From Zerene cesonia (lineage: Eukaryota > Arthropoda > Insecta > Lepidoptera > Pieridae): a stretch of 64,000 bases of DNA. Shown piece after piece: positions 41,801-54,140 of the stretch. The stretch is taken from NCBI RefSeq assembly GCF_012273895.1, contig NC_052113.1, positions 6,128,195 through 6,192,194 of the forward strand, in the 5' to 3' direction. The first letter of the stretch is position 1, and every line of letters starts with the position of its first letter. The position numbers and the translations under genes were made by a program. A model generated the notes under the pieces. The model had not been told where the DNA came from. It did not search any database and worked only from the letters and a program-made list of their open reading frames with translations.

Positions 41801-44516
41801 TTATTCATTACAGTATGGAATAAGTATTTGTATGAAATCTTCATGAAAGGTCAACGTTTGAACTAGGAGTGGTAGAGTTCAATCCAGAGGTCGTTGCAAC
41901 GTCGGTCGTAGTCCCTCAGATATAGTGCTATTGTTATGTGATATTATGCATTTGATATTATCTTGCTCTTTTATTTGTGAAACGAATCGTCTACCATGAA
42001 TGTTATTTTTCAATTTTCGTTTCATATGACTTCGCTGCTTCTACTGTATTTGTACACATCATACATTTACGTGTTACGTGTTTTATGTAGTTTGTTTTGC
42101 AAACTATGAGTAACATTAATTACTGTGACGTGTAGTATAACGAATGAGTAAAATTACAATTACATTTATCTTGAAACCACATTAATTAAATTCTAGAATA
42201 AGAATACATGATATGGCGGAAGAATATTGTTTTAGGGTACTTCGTGTTTAACACGTATTCGTTCAGTTTTTCAGTTTGTAGGCGTCTGCTCAGCGATGTT
42301 ATTTAAATTAAGTCCCACATTTCAAAGCGAACCTCATTTGCGTTTACAAAAGTGCAGATCATATTTTTTCTTCAGTGTGTTCGAATTGAAAGCGGTGTAA
42401 TATTCTTTTTTGTCTAGAAACGTGCGCCGCGCGAGGCACAAAGCCGCTCACTTTTATATTCGATGCTTCACTCACGTGGAAAGAGAAGAAAAGAAATGTT
42501 AATTAAGAGCCACTGAGCAAAATTGATATCATCGAGAACGGGCCTCGGACGTATTGTGAGCGAAGTGCAACTTTAACGCTGGGCTTCGTTTGAAAGTGAT
42601 TAATTCTTGTAGCACATTTGTCCTTTTGACCTTTTCACATTTTCACAACATTATAATAGATTAATTAATTATAAAATGAAGCTATTATTATAATCCTGAT
42701 TGCTTGTAGCTGTAATTTATTGCCTGAGGGATTATATTAACATTTTAATTTAGATACAATTAGTTTTGAAATGTGTGAAGCTAACGTGAAATTATTCAAT
42801 ATTGTGACGATGATGTTCTGTGTCGGTTGCAGCTCCATGTTATGCCAAACGGGCATGAAATGTACGACTCATTTACACATAACATGGTTGGCATATTTAG
42901 GCAGTGGACCGCGAGCGGCGAGCCACGGACACAGTATTTGGCAGTGCGAGCGCTAATACACAGCCGGCTCTCTAAACTAAACAACTCGTAAAAGTGTAAA
43001 AGTCGTAACGATAGCGGTAGAGAGCCGCCTAATATGAGCGGCGGCTGGAGCCGCGCCAGTAGCGCTCATTATCAGATGGGACATTCCGCGCAACCCCTTC
43101 GTTTTACGATTGGTCTCTAATTACAACGGTGCTCAAGGCGGCACATTTTTTTAGTTCATAGAGTTTCGGATGGTATACATTGCCAAGTAAATATTATATT
43201 TATCGGCCACAAAATCGATTATGCACTTCGAATGCAACATCGGTCGGTTCAGTAACAATTGTAAGCTTTGAGCGAGGGATGAAAAAGTCTCGGGAATTTT
43301 GTCGAGAGGAGCAATAACGCCGTGTTCTGGTTTACGAGAGGATGCTGATAAACCCTGGGCTAAGCGAACTGCGGGTCGCCTTACGACGTGTCGCCAATTT
43401 ATGGTGGTGCGATAAGCAGTTTGTTTAGCCTTAAACTACGAAGAGTTGCGAATGCTAAATCCCAAAATGCTTAATATTTTTCTCGTGAATAAATTTGCTT
43501 ATAAACGAAACATTGTTTCATTATAGTGAAACGTTTTCATTACATAAATTGCAATTTCTCTTTTCGGTTGTTATTTCCTAATACTTGTGCATTTACGACC
43601 AATCGAAACTACGGATTTAGTTTCAATTGGTGACGCAATATTGCTTCGATAGGATAGCACGGGATTACGGTCTAGATGAATTCTCTTGTAGACTGGTATT
43701 TCGGTCTGACTATAGTATATATAACACATTCAAGATGCTGGTTTGTATCCAATCGGCAGCGGAATAACTGGAATTACATGGAAGCGATCGATGAATATTA
43801 GTATGCCACGCTTGTTCGCCACTGGAATGAGTTGGCATCACGTAGATTGATGTCCTTGCCACGTCAAAATGCAAATAGCACGGATACAATATTCCATCGA
43901 AAACATGAAATGAAAAACATTTATGTTTCTTCATTATTAATACTACTTCGAATAGTTGCGTATTTAATGCCGATAAGAAAATGTAGGTATATGAATATTA
44001 CGTCGCTTGTTTTACACAAATGATTGAGTGGGTATTACATCAGTATTATAAACCTATTTCAAAGGAAATGGCGCGATGAAAGATGAGGTCTTTTTGTTGG
44101 TAATTCAAAATATAGAGCGTGACGAGCATAGAGTATCCGGGAGTACAATAATCCAGCTATATTGTAGAGTAAAATATGAATTTGCGTATTGCATAACTTG
44201 AGAAACTAAATTTATGAGTGATGATCAAATTAATTTTGAATCCTTTCGTATTTTACAATGTTTTATTAATTATCTATGTTATCTATGATTCGAAGCAGTT
44301 CGAAGCATTATAGTAATATACAATTTAAAGGCGTGGTGTCCTGTCGCACTACAGGGTTTCGGGCAGCCCCTCACTGGGGACCGTCAACTCAATCTTGCCC
44401 CATTACGCGCGACAAATTGGAAAAATATTCAATTACACCACGCTTGCTATTGGATTATATCTAGGCAAATTACAATTTCGCTTTGGGGAAGTCACATTGC
44501 TTTAAGTAACTAAAAC

Positions 44517-45516
44517 NNNNNNNNNNNNNNNNNNNNNNNNNNNNNNNNNNNNNNNNNNNNNNNNNNNNNNNNNNNNNNNNNNNNNNNNNNNNNNNNNNNN
44601 NNNNNNNNNNNNNNNNNNNNNNNNNNNNNNNNNNNNNNNNNNNNNNNNNNNNNNNNNNNNNNNNNNNNNNNNNNNNNNNNNNNNNNNNNNNNNNNNNNNN
44701 NNNNNNNNNNNNNNNNNNNNNNNNNNNNNNNNNNNNNNNNNNNNNNNNNNNNNNNNNNNNNNNNNNNNNNNNNNNNNNNNNNNNNNNNNNNNNNNNNNNN
44801 NNNNNNNNNNNNNNNNNNNNNNNNNNNNNNNNNNNNNNNNNNNNNNNNNNNNNNNNNNNNNNNNNNNNNNNNNNNNNNNNNNNNNNNNNNNNNNNNNNNN
44901 NNNNNNNNNNNNNNNNNNNNNNNNNNNNNNNNNNNNNNNNNNNNNNNNNNNNNNNNNNNNNNNNNNNNNNNNNNNNNNNNNNNNNNNNNNNNNNNNNNNN
45001 NNNNNNNNNNNNNNNNNNNNNNNNNNNNNNNNNNNNNNNNNNNNNNNNNNNNNNNNNNNNNNNNNNNNNNNNNNNNNNNNNNNNNNNNNNNNNNNNNNNN
45101 NNNNNNNNNNNNNNNNNNNNNNNNNNNNNNNNNNNNNNNNNNNNNNNNNNNNNNNNNNNNNNNNNNNNNNNNNNNNNNNNNNNNNNNNNNNNNNNNNNNN
45201 NNNNNNNNNNNNNNNNNNNNNNNNNNNNNNNNNNNNNNNNNNNNNNNNNNNNNNNNNNNNNNNNNNNNNNNNNNNNNNNNNNNNNNNNNNNNNNNNNNNN
45301 NNNNNNNNNNNNNNNNNNNNNNNNNNNNNNNNNNNNNNNNNNNNNNNNNNNNNNNNNNNNNNNNNNNNNNNNNNNNNNNNNNNNNNNNNNNNNNNNNNNN
45401 NNNNNNNNNNNNNNNNNNNNNNNNNNNNNNNNNNNNNNNNNNNNNNNNNNNNNNNNNNNNNNNNNNNNNNNNNNNNNNNNNNNNNNNNNNNNNNNNNNNN
45501 NNNNNNNNNNNNNNNN
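44517..45516. other. assembly gap, 1000 N
   Basis: Again exactly 1000 N, so the real distance is unknown. Frames that seem to run through it are artefacts. A missing exon could be hidden here. Confidence 0.97.
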
Positions 45517-48287
45517 GCTGAGCGAAGTGGATTGCACGACACCTTTCAAATAAATTGTCTTGAGACCGGCGAGACGGTAAACAACTATGCCTCATGCAGA
45601 TTCAACTAAAGCACACCTTCTTTTCCTCAAGGACTCCTCGAATTGCTCTTACCTTATGCGAAAAGCGCTATTTCTGCCCTCTTTGTTTAATCTACAAAGT
45701 AGACTTGAATTACGCTGCGGTGGATTTATTGAAGCCAGCAGGAAAAACAAGTTACGTATTACCTTTCTATTACGAACAGGTGCAAGTTATTTCTCGAGGT
45801 AAAACCGGGAATTCTTATGCATGTTATTAGTTGAGAAGGCTAATAAATAATTTACCTTTCGCCGTGTTTGATTGGTTTTGTTTGTTTGAAACTGGAAAGC
45901 TTTGCAAAGTTGAATAATTAACACTTTGGAATGAGTGACACCCTTCGATCTGAGCAAACTAGTTGATTAATTACTGGATAGCAGAGTCGAGCAACAAAGC
46001 TCGATTGTCGGCAACAAAATTAAACCGCTAGTAACGAATACGCTTGAAATGTATTCAATATATGAGCTGAACTTCTCTGAAATCGAATGCAACTGTTATA
46101 GAAATAATGCTCATTACATTATTTATTCATTCTTAACGGATTTATCAATTGCTAATGTAGTTCTGCTATATTTTAGTACATACTATCGTAAATAACATTA
46201 CATGCATTTTTAATACAATTGAGTGATGATAGTCCTAATTAATAATAAGAGATCAGGTCTAAATCTGAATGCCTCCAATAGTTGTATTTTATTGGCTTTA
46301 ATGTATAAAGGATTTCTGATTGCCTCAGTAAAAATTCAATATTTTTATGTTGAGGAAAATCTCATAAGTACATTAAGCGTTGTGCGGATACGCTTATACC
46401 TACGACGTAGAGCCGTCTACCCGTATCTGTTAAGCTGCGTAGGCTTGTACTTGGCACCCGCTACGAATGTAGAGTTGCCAGCGGGCTCGATAAGCCATCG
46501 CTACTAATAGACAGATGGTAAGACAATGTGTGTCTTAAAGCGAATTTATACATACCCTATATGTATCTTTTAATTATTAAAATAGTTCCTCGATCTTCAG
46601 TTTATTGGGTATTTATTTTCCAACAAAACCAATTAAAGTAAAATCGTAAATTTACTGTTTAAATTGTAAATTCGTGGGCAATCAGCGGGAAGATAACGAT
46701 GAGGTTAAAAAATAAAATAGTTGAATAATAGTAATTATGTATAGGCCACAGTTTAGGTAAGCTCGTTCAGTTGCAGCTATCAAGAGCATTCCGAATGCAA
46801 AGCGGCCAGGTGTGACGAGGAGATAATAGTGTCTTGACAATTGTGCATTTCATTGACCGATAACGACTTAGGATAATGTGGGATCGGTTCGTATCAAATT
46901 GTGTGATGCATGCACTTCGTGCAGTTGAACCATTTCAGTTATTATTTTAGGAACAATTATAACTATCATATCAATATTTGGACTTAACAATCATAATTGA
47001 TTCATTACATGCGTTAAATTATAAAAAATTGACAACTTGGCGTACTAATAATATACTTTAATAAAATGGTACAAAAAACAAAGGAGTTAAGTATTTTAAT
47101 GCATGTAAACATAAGTCTTTCAATTTCCGTTAGCAGGCAATGGAAGTTAAAAACGGAAACGCATCAGATCGACGGAAGCGAAGCGGGCTGGGTGCGTAGC
47201 TATGTTTATACAACCACTTTTACGTGAACACTTTTGTAGATAATGTTTATAGAATTAAGAGAATAATCTGTTCTTTAACTATACTGCTTTTAACTACAAA
47301 ATTGTTTGGTATTTGTAGTATTAACAAAATAAAACCGCAATGAATTCTCAAATACTTAAATCTATACCACTATTAAACAAGGTGTATCATATTCAAGAAT
47401 TGAAGATTGTATTACAACCTGGTTTTAAACCACAGAATATATCTTATCATAAGCAACATGTACAAGTATGTGTTATGTGAATTTTCTTATAATAGTTCAT
47501 AAAAAGTTCATGACAAATTGCGTCTCATACCATGACCCCGCCCGTATCGTAAACGCCGAAATAGTTAGCCAATATCGAATAAATTACCTCGAGATCGGCG
47601 GCTGTTTTCTGTTCACTCGTGCTTCTATTTTAGGTGCACGTGTTTTAAAAGGTATACATATCAATATTTCTGCACGTTATCTCGTAACGGGTTTGGTTAA
47701 TGACGTTCCTCACCAACTCTTATTATGTTTTTGGAATACAAAATTGTACTGACTAAAAATTTGAGTGACAGATGGTGATCTCATAACATTGTTTTGTATA
47801 TTAGATGATAATTCACGAAAGAATCACACATATAAGCCTTATTAAATACGATTGAAAACAGCATGTTATTAATTTACTATCCCAATACAGGCACTCAGAT
47901 GAAATGTATATATGTTACTGTGAATGCCCGAAAATCAATGTATCATACGGTGCTTTAGTATACGTTAATATTCATTAAGCCAGGTGAATTATTTGAACAG
48001 ATACACTGGCGATTACTAGCAGATTACGTAATAGAGTATTTTTTAGGTCAATTAGTTAAGACTGTTTAAAATGTAAATGTTTCAGTAATTACATAGATTA
48101 AGGAAGTTATCTCAAAGAAGAACCTTTTTGTACCTCATTCGGTAATGTTAAAGAAAGCGCGGAGTATTATTTGAACATGATATATTCACAGCAACATATT
48201 TATTATAACACATATTCATAAATCTGTATGTAAGGCTATAATACTTACAAAAGGTAAATTATCTTCTTATTGTAGTTCCCCAGACAC

Positions 48288-48360
48288 GGTCGCTCACTCA
48301 AGGAGGTTGTGATGGGCCGAGCACGAATGCACACATCACACCCAGGTTGAGTGAGTGACC
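48288..48360 (-). ncRNA. mir-307: microRNA precursor mir-307
   Basis: The minus strand folds into a hairpin. Its 5' arm (48356-48334) begins ACTCACTCAACCTGGGTG and its 3' arm (48312-48290) begins TCACAACCTCCTTGAGTG, with a 21-base loop. From memory these match both mature products of insect miR-307 (5p and 3p), and the arms pair along about 30 bases with a few mismatches. That is the expected Drosha/Dicer substrate. The microRNA lies on the same strand as the metalloproteinase, 14 kb upstream of its first visible exon, so it could be intronic to that gene or have its own promoter. Confidence 0.93.
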
Positions 48361-51300
48361 GGAACCGAGATAAGCATTTCTTCAATATTCAATCTTCTCT
48401 TATAATCTTGAAATTTGATTCTTCTTTTATCTTGCTTGTACGATGCATTCTTCGTAAAATTTAAATAACCTTTTATTTCAATGTATACAAAAGCACAACG
48501 AATGTTTGAACAAGTAACATAAATACGCGTAGCATGGAGCTGTATTAAAAGAAACATGCTTATAAAAATTGTTTAGTACAGGTGAGCTCATAATTCATTT
48601 ACTAAACGTTGAGTAGAAAGATATAACATAAATCTCCGCAGAGTCAGTCTTAATCTCTCCCAAGAACATCATAGTCTCATAAATATTTCAGGTGAACAAA
48701 ATGAATCATATTTCACACGAGCAAGTTGTATATAAAATAAAAAATAAATCAGCATTACGTCAATTTAGTATCGGCGTTGGAATTAGGCTCGGATCGTTGT
48801 AGATCGTTACGGCCGCGGTCGATGGGGTGGTAAAAATAGACCGATTTACAGCATCATTGGTGCGATCGACGTCTTGTTTCGTTGTTTGAGCGTTACAGCG
48901 TTTGCACAGTTTTAATTGCAATAGCTCACGCTCCACTGATTAGGCTGACTTCATGGAGGAATTTAGTAAACAAACATTTCGTAATGAATAAAGACTAAGT
49001 TAGTTGCTCTCAAGAGATCGCACCGCAAAGAATAATTAAGGGAATCTTTATAGAGAAAACTTTAAAATTTAGATTAAGAGTAAAAATCCAGGCTTATGAA
49101 TATGCAATTAATGGACTTATATAATAAAAAATATGATTATTAATAATTTAATGTTCTATGAAATACTTATAAATTTTTAAAGGATAATTGATAAGTGTTT
49201 TTTATTATATATATTTAAAAACACAAATTTAAATCAATATCAGTAATGGAAAAAGTAGATAAAATACTGAGAATTTTAAACATCAACAACCTCATTGACA
49301 TGAAATTATTAAAGAATTGGAAAGATGCCAGCAAAATAAAAAATGAAGAGCCATTCTGAGAATCGAATTAACTTAATATCGTCTTTACTTTGCTATTGTT
49401 GTAATTAATTAATGATTAAAGATATAAATAATTTCAACACCCATTCGCGGAAAGTTCAAAACTAAATAATTATGTTATGATAATATGGGCTGTCTTTAAC
49501 TTTGGCAATAACTATTGTATACCTTTAGGCGCTCGTTGTAGAGTCAAGTCAAGGGTTTGTTTGCCTTTAAACTTTACTGCAAGTACTATCTGTATATGTT
49601 ATGAGATATTACAACGGCGTTGTACATTAGAAAACATAAATTATAAAACTGCTGCAGGCAACCACATTCATATTTATGAGACTTCATCCTTGTAAAATAA
49701 TGTACATATACATCTATGATTTCATTTTAGAATGACTACTGTAATATTATTATAGAATCAATCATACACTATATATACATATTAATTGCTATATTATTAG
49801 TAGGTTGTAGGTATATGATCAACTGATGTCGTATGACCTGTAATTTGATATTGTGTGGCCAGTATCGTGTATCATACACGAGTGGGTTGCGCACGCGCTG
49901 CGGAAGTCGCCTACACGTAGTGTGTGCTTCCGTTGTGAACTGATAAGGCTTCATGATTATAGGGTGAAAACTCAAACTAACATTATTATATTAAACAATA
50001 ATTCAAGAACTTTTCATGCAAGAATACCTTATTAATTAAAATAGAATACAAAGAAAGACTGCTTCTACTATATTTTTCATTAGCAATGTATGTTAATGAA
50101 AGTATAGGGTACATTCGTTGCAAAGTTGTTATAAATCTTCGACTTAGCGAACATCGAGTTTAAGCACGCGCTCGCGTCGCCGCCTTCAATCTAAGTTTGG
50201 CCGTCCGTTACACTCCTGCATAATGAAATACTGTCCTGGAATTCACAACACAACTTCGTCGATACTGGCGATAATTATATCCATGATGCCCGTCATCAAT
50301 ATTCTCAAAGAACAAACTTAAATATGCCGCTACCGCATCCAGCTCAAACTTTTGACATGTCGCTTTTTATATGTTTCGCCCTATCTCAAACGCGAAAGCA
50401 TTTATCTAGTATCCGTCACTTAAAGCCTTTGCTCTCATATAAACGGGCGACCTTATTTTTTGCTAAAAGGTTCGTATCAGTCGCCCTGCGATATAATATT
50501 ACCCTATACGACAATATATGGCGTTCGAATCACGTCATCGTTCACTCGCTGTGAGGGCGTGGTTTCTGAGGAATTCCTTCCCGGAGAGGCTTGTTAGAAA
50601 CTTTAAGGTTTACTTATATCATAGCTGCATAAAAATCAAATATTTAGTTTGTGGTGAAGATGTTCATATCACGTCCTACATAATCCTAGAATCGTATATA
50701 ATGATGAATTTCTTGTAATTACTTGATAATGCGAAACTACATGAGGAAATTTGATTCTGTTAATTGCAAGATTGTAATTAATATTTATCTATATAAACAG
50801 ATAAACAATTATATGTAAATGTTTCATCACATATGTACATTACAGATATAACGTAAACGCATATGTAATAAACGTCCACGGGACATTTGCAGAGAGACGG
50901 GATGCTTGTTATGAATCCAGAGTATGATGGATGGATCTGCAGCAGAGTTTCGCTGTCACGTCTATATATAATGGATTTATGAATTACTTTACAAACTAAA
51001 TATATAGGTGCATATATTTCATGGATTGTTATCGAAAGCCTTAGCGTGATAACGATAATGTGTCAGCTTTAAAGATAAACTTTAATCGACTTTAAGGATG
51101 ACAATAAGTCGAAAATCTTCGGGCTTCCTATAGCATTAGGAAGGAAAGTTAAAACGCATTTGTAAAATAAATTAAGCGTACCAGTGAAGCAATTTGTCCA
51201 CAGTTCCTCACCCTTTTCGACCGGGTGACCTAAAAAATATGCTCTATCTCAAGCGGGTGCAAAATTAAGTGAAGTTTGAGGGCAAGTTGTCAGTTTCACG

Positions 51301-53757
51301 CGAAAGCAAGCATTGTAAAAAAGCCTTGAGAGGCGGCATCTTGAAACCTATTATTCTGAAGCGTCGTGTTACATTGTGACTATAGCTGAGGAGCGCAGGT
51401 TGCTAAGCTACTGCGGTTTTTGTATTGCAGATCGCTTCCAATATGCCATCTAAGACATGTGACTATAGATACTGTATATGTTGGTTCTTTGTTACGGGTA
51501 AGTAGCGTGGAGAGAATTACTAACAACAGTTAGTGATTTTGAAATAACTTTATATACTGTTTGTAATAATTATTGATCCTGTTTTTCGTATCTAATTATT
51601 AATAATTTTATTACTATGAAATAAATCGCGCAGATATTTTTATATTCGTGTCATCGCGATAAATCACACAGTTGTGAGAAATGTATTAATAATGTTATCT
51701 GCGTATAAAATATCAATTTATCTCGCGCGGAAAGCATTTACATGACACGTAATACAGCTAGTGCTCGATACGTATTTAGTGTCTTGTATGTATAGTGACA
51801 CCACGACAGCACTTAGCGTTCGCGTCGGAGGCTGGGTCGCATCAATCACAACACAATTTTATATCAAATGTCGCTCTCAATCAATTTGTGCCGGGATCAT
51901 GTTCCACGCTACAGTTGGAGCGCCTACCTTCTTTCTAAATCTTATATCTTTATTGTAGATTATGTATATGTTACATATCTTTTACAATGCAGTACAAAAA
52001 CTACGCATAATCAATTTTTCAATTTGAGCATATATAATGAAAATACTATTTACGTTTAGTTACAGAGTTACAAGTTTATTGATGAGATATCATACTTATT
52101 CACTACCTTTTTAATATATTAATGAAATAGTCTATGGACTAAGCTAAAATACACGCCTCAAGTGCGAAATCGGGACAATCTAGATTGAACATATTATGAC
52201 GGTTGTTTGTCCCTTAATCGGTTCAATTGTCGGCGTATTTGGCGCAGCTTCTGTCACTTTATTTGAAGAAAAGATGGATCGCACTAAAGTACGTACTGCA
52301 ATAGCATTTGATTGTAATGAGTCTAAGGAGTGATTCCCACTTACGATAGTAAATACTGAACTCTATATGGGTAAATAACATTAAAGTATATAAGAGAATT
52401 TCTCAGTTAAATTTAAGGAATATATTAATTTGACATTTAATTAATGAAGATCAACGAAAAATTTAATATAATTACAGCCACCGAAACAGTTTCGTCTAAT
52501 AATAATAATCAAAGAAGTTGATTTTGTTCACTTAGTAAAAAATGAAAGATACAAACGATTTAGGCCAGTAGCTTCGGTCAATTTGCTCGGATATGTTATA
52601 TAAAAAGAAGTCTTTTATCTATGTTTATTTGCTGATATTTATTTTTATGGTGTAACGACGTTAATTTTCGTAACCTTTTTCCATGTGAAACAACGTGCGG
52701 TATAGGGTAAGTAACTTTCCTAAAGTGAAATGGAGTTTTAGGGGAAACCACTAGAGATAATTAGAGAGTTGGGCGTTCGAGACGCGGTCCTTAATTGACG
52801 AAGACATTCTTACTTAATATCAATTTGTGGTGAATATAATACAATATGTTCGTTAAACGAAAAAGTTACATGATTAAATATAACATGTGCTAATAAATAA
52901 ATAAATAATTTATATTCAATTGTTCACGTCTATTTCCTGTCGACTTTATTTGTAATAAATGTTATGAGCATGCGGGTGTGCCCTATCTTTTTAAAGAATA
53001 TAGAAGCCGTGATTCATTATTTAGAGTTGGGAATGTGAACGTTTACCGTGTTAGTGGTTACAAGGGGAATAGCGTCATGGATTAACAATTCACTTCGAAG
53101 TGAGTAAGCTCGTTATTTTCATAGGTGTATACTATCCGACGTAGGTATGTTACACAAAGGCGTTTGTTTATAAAACATTAAATGAAAGTTATTTGCTCTA
53201 GCTGTACCTAGGAAGTTGAATTGTTAATATTTAGGTTAACTCCTTCCAATGTGTTTAGTTTTATTGATGACTTATCTGCTTGGTTATTGTAAATGTGAGT
53301 GTGCTAAAGCAATTTAATTTCGATGCATAGCTCTATAAGGTACTTTGTTAAGTTTTTTCTGATAACGCTGACAAGGACAGAATGGGCGGCTCCGGTCAAG
53401 ATAAACTATCTTATCACCCTCTATCTAAGTAACGGGAAGCTGTTCAATCAATATCGCTTAATTTTTATGTCATTTATTATAGCTTGAAAGCAATAGATAT
53501 AAATTGGATTCAAATATAAACAATAAAGCGAATTGACGAGAATCGTAATAAGGATCGTGCGTTTTTATTGTGTGCTTTTATTGGATGCCTGTTGTGCCGG
53601 TATAATGGTTTAATAGATGTTGATTGCTCGACAATGCGCATGAGTAGATGCCATATCTATAAGTGGAATTGTTGATATTTTGACGGAAACATTAATGATG
53701 ATGCAAATGTAATGTAAATGATAAAAATCGACGTAACTTTACAATATATGAATTTAA
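48361..53757. other. non-coding region, nothing recognised
   Basis: Only short frames without domains, signal peptides or splice context. GC content rises near 50160-50220 and 51290-51440, but no motif there supports a feature. Confidence 0.5.
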
Positions 53758-54140
53758 AAAAAAATGAAGTCAAAACTCACCATTATGTCGCTTTCCTTCA
53801 TGTTCACACCACACAAAACCATTAAAATAACTCAAGTAATACTGTTGGTAGAGCTCGACTGCAATTGCATTAGATGGCGAAATAAAAATGAAAATAAAAG
53901 GCGTAGGGTAATAAAACGTCGCGTTTTATCGGTGCGAGATATGCAATTAATGGTACGGTTTATAAGTGGGGGGACCGACGAGCGCAGTACGCGGTGTCCG
54001 AGTGTGTTGTGAGCTCGGCTGTGCTCTGGAGAGTGTTCAATGTTCAGAGTGGTTGTGTGGTCGCGCGTCACAGCGTCGCAGGCGCGTACAGGCCAACGCG
54101 TCGCCGGGCGGGCGGTTATAAGCGACCCGTGCGGGGCGGC
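53757..54140. promoter_or_regulatory. GC-rich promoter-like patch with a possible 5' exon
   Basis: A 180-base GC-rich block (53970-54140) stands out from AT-rich flanks. On the plus strand TTATAAG (53960-53966) is followed by the initiator-like GCAGTAC at 53984. On the minus strand a TTATAAC (54121-54115) is present, and downstream of it ATAATG|GTGAGT (donor near 53777) is a good splice donor. Either strand could start a transcript here; the minus-strand donor would fit a 5' exon of the metalloproteinase or of a mir-307 primary transcript. Confidence 0.3.

Larger units (their letters stand above)
34222..48287. other. non-coding region: long 5' intron of the metalloproteinase gene or intergenic
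   Basis: No frame longer than about 125 codons, and none has a recognisable domain. The exon that must precede 34221 (ending in phase 2 near the LTW of the propeptide/catalytic junction) was not found. The stretch contains one SINE and one assembly gap. GC-rich patches occur near 41320-41390 and 42900-43090. Confidence 0.6.

Noticed and set aside
44470..45595. Frames spanning the second N gap
   Set aside because: Almost entirely unknown residues; the few flanking codons show no similarity to anything.
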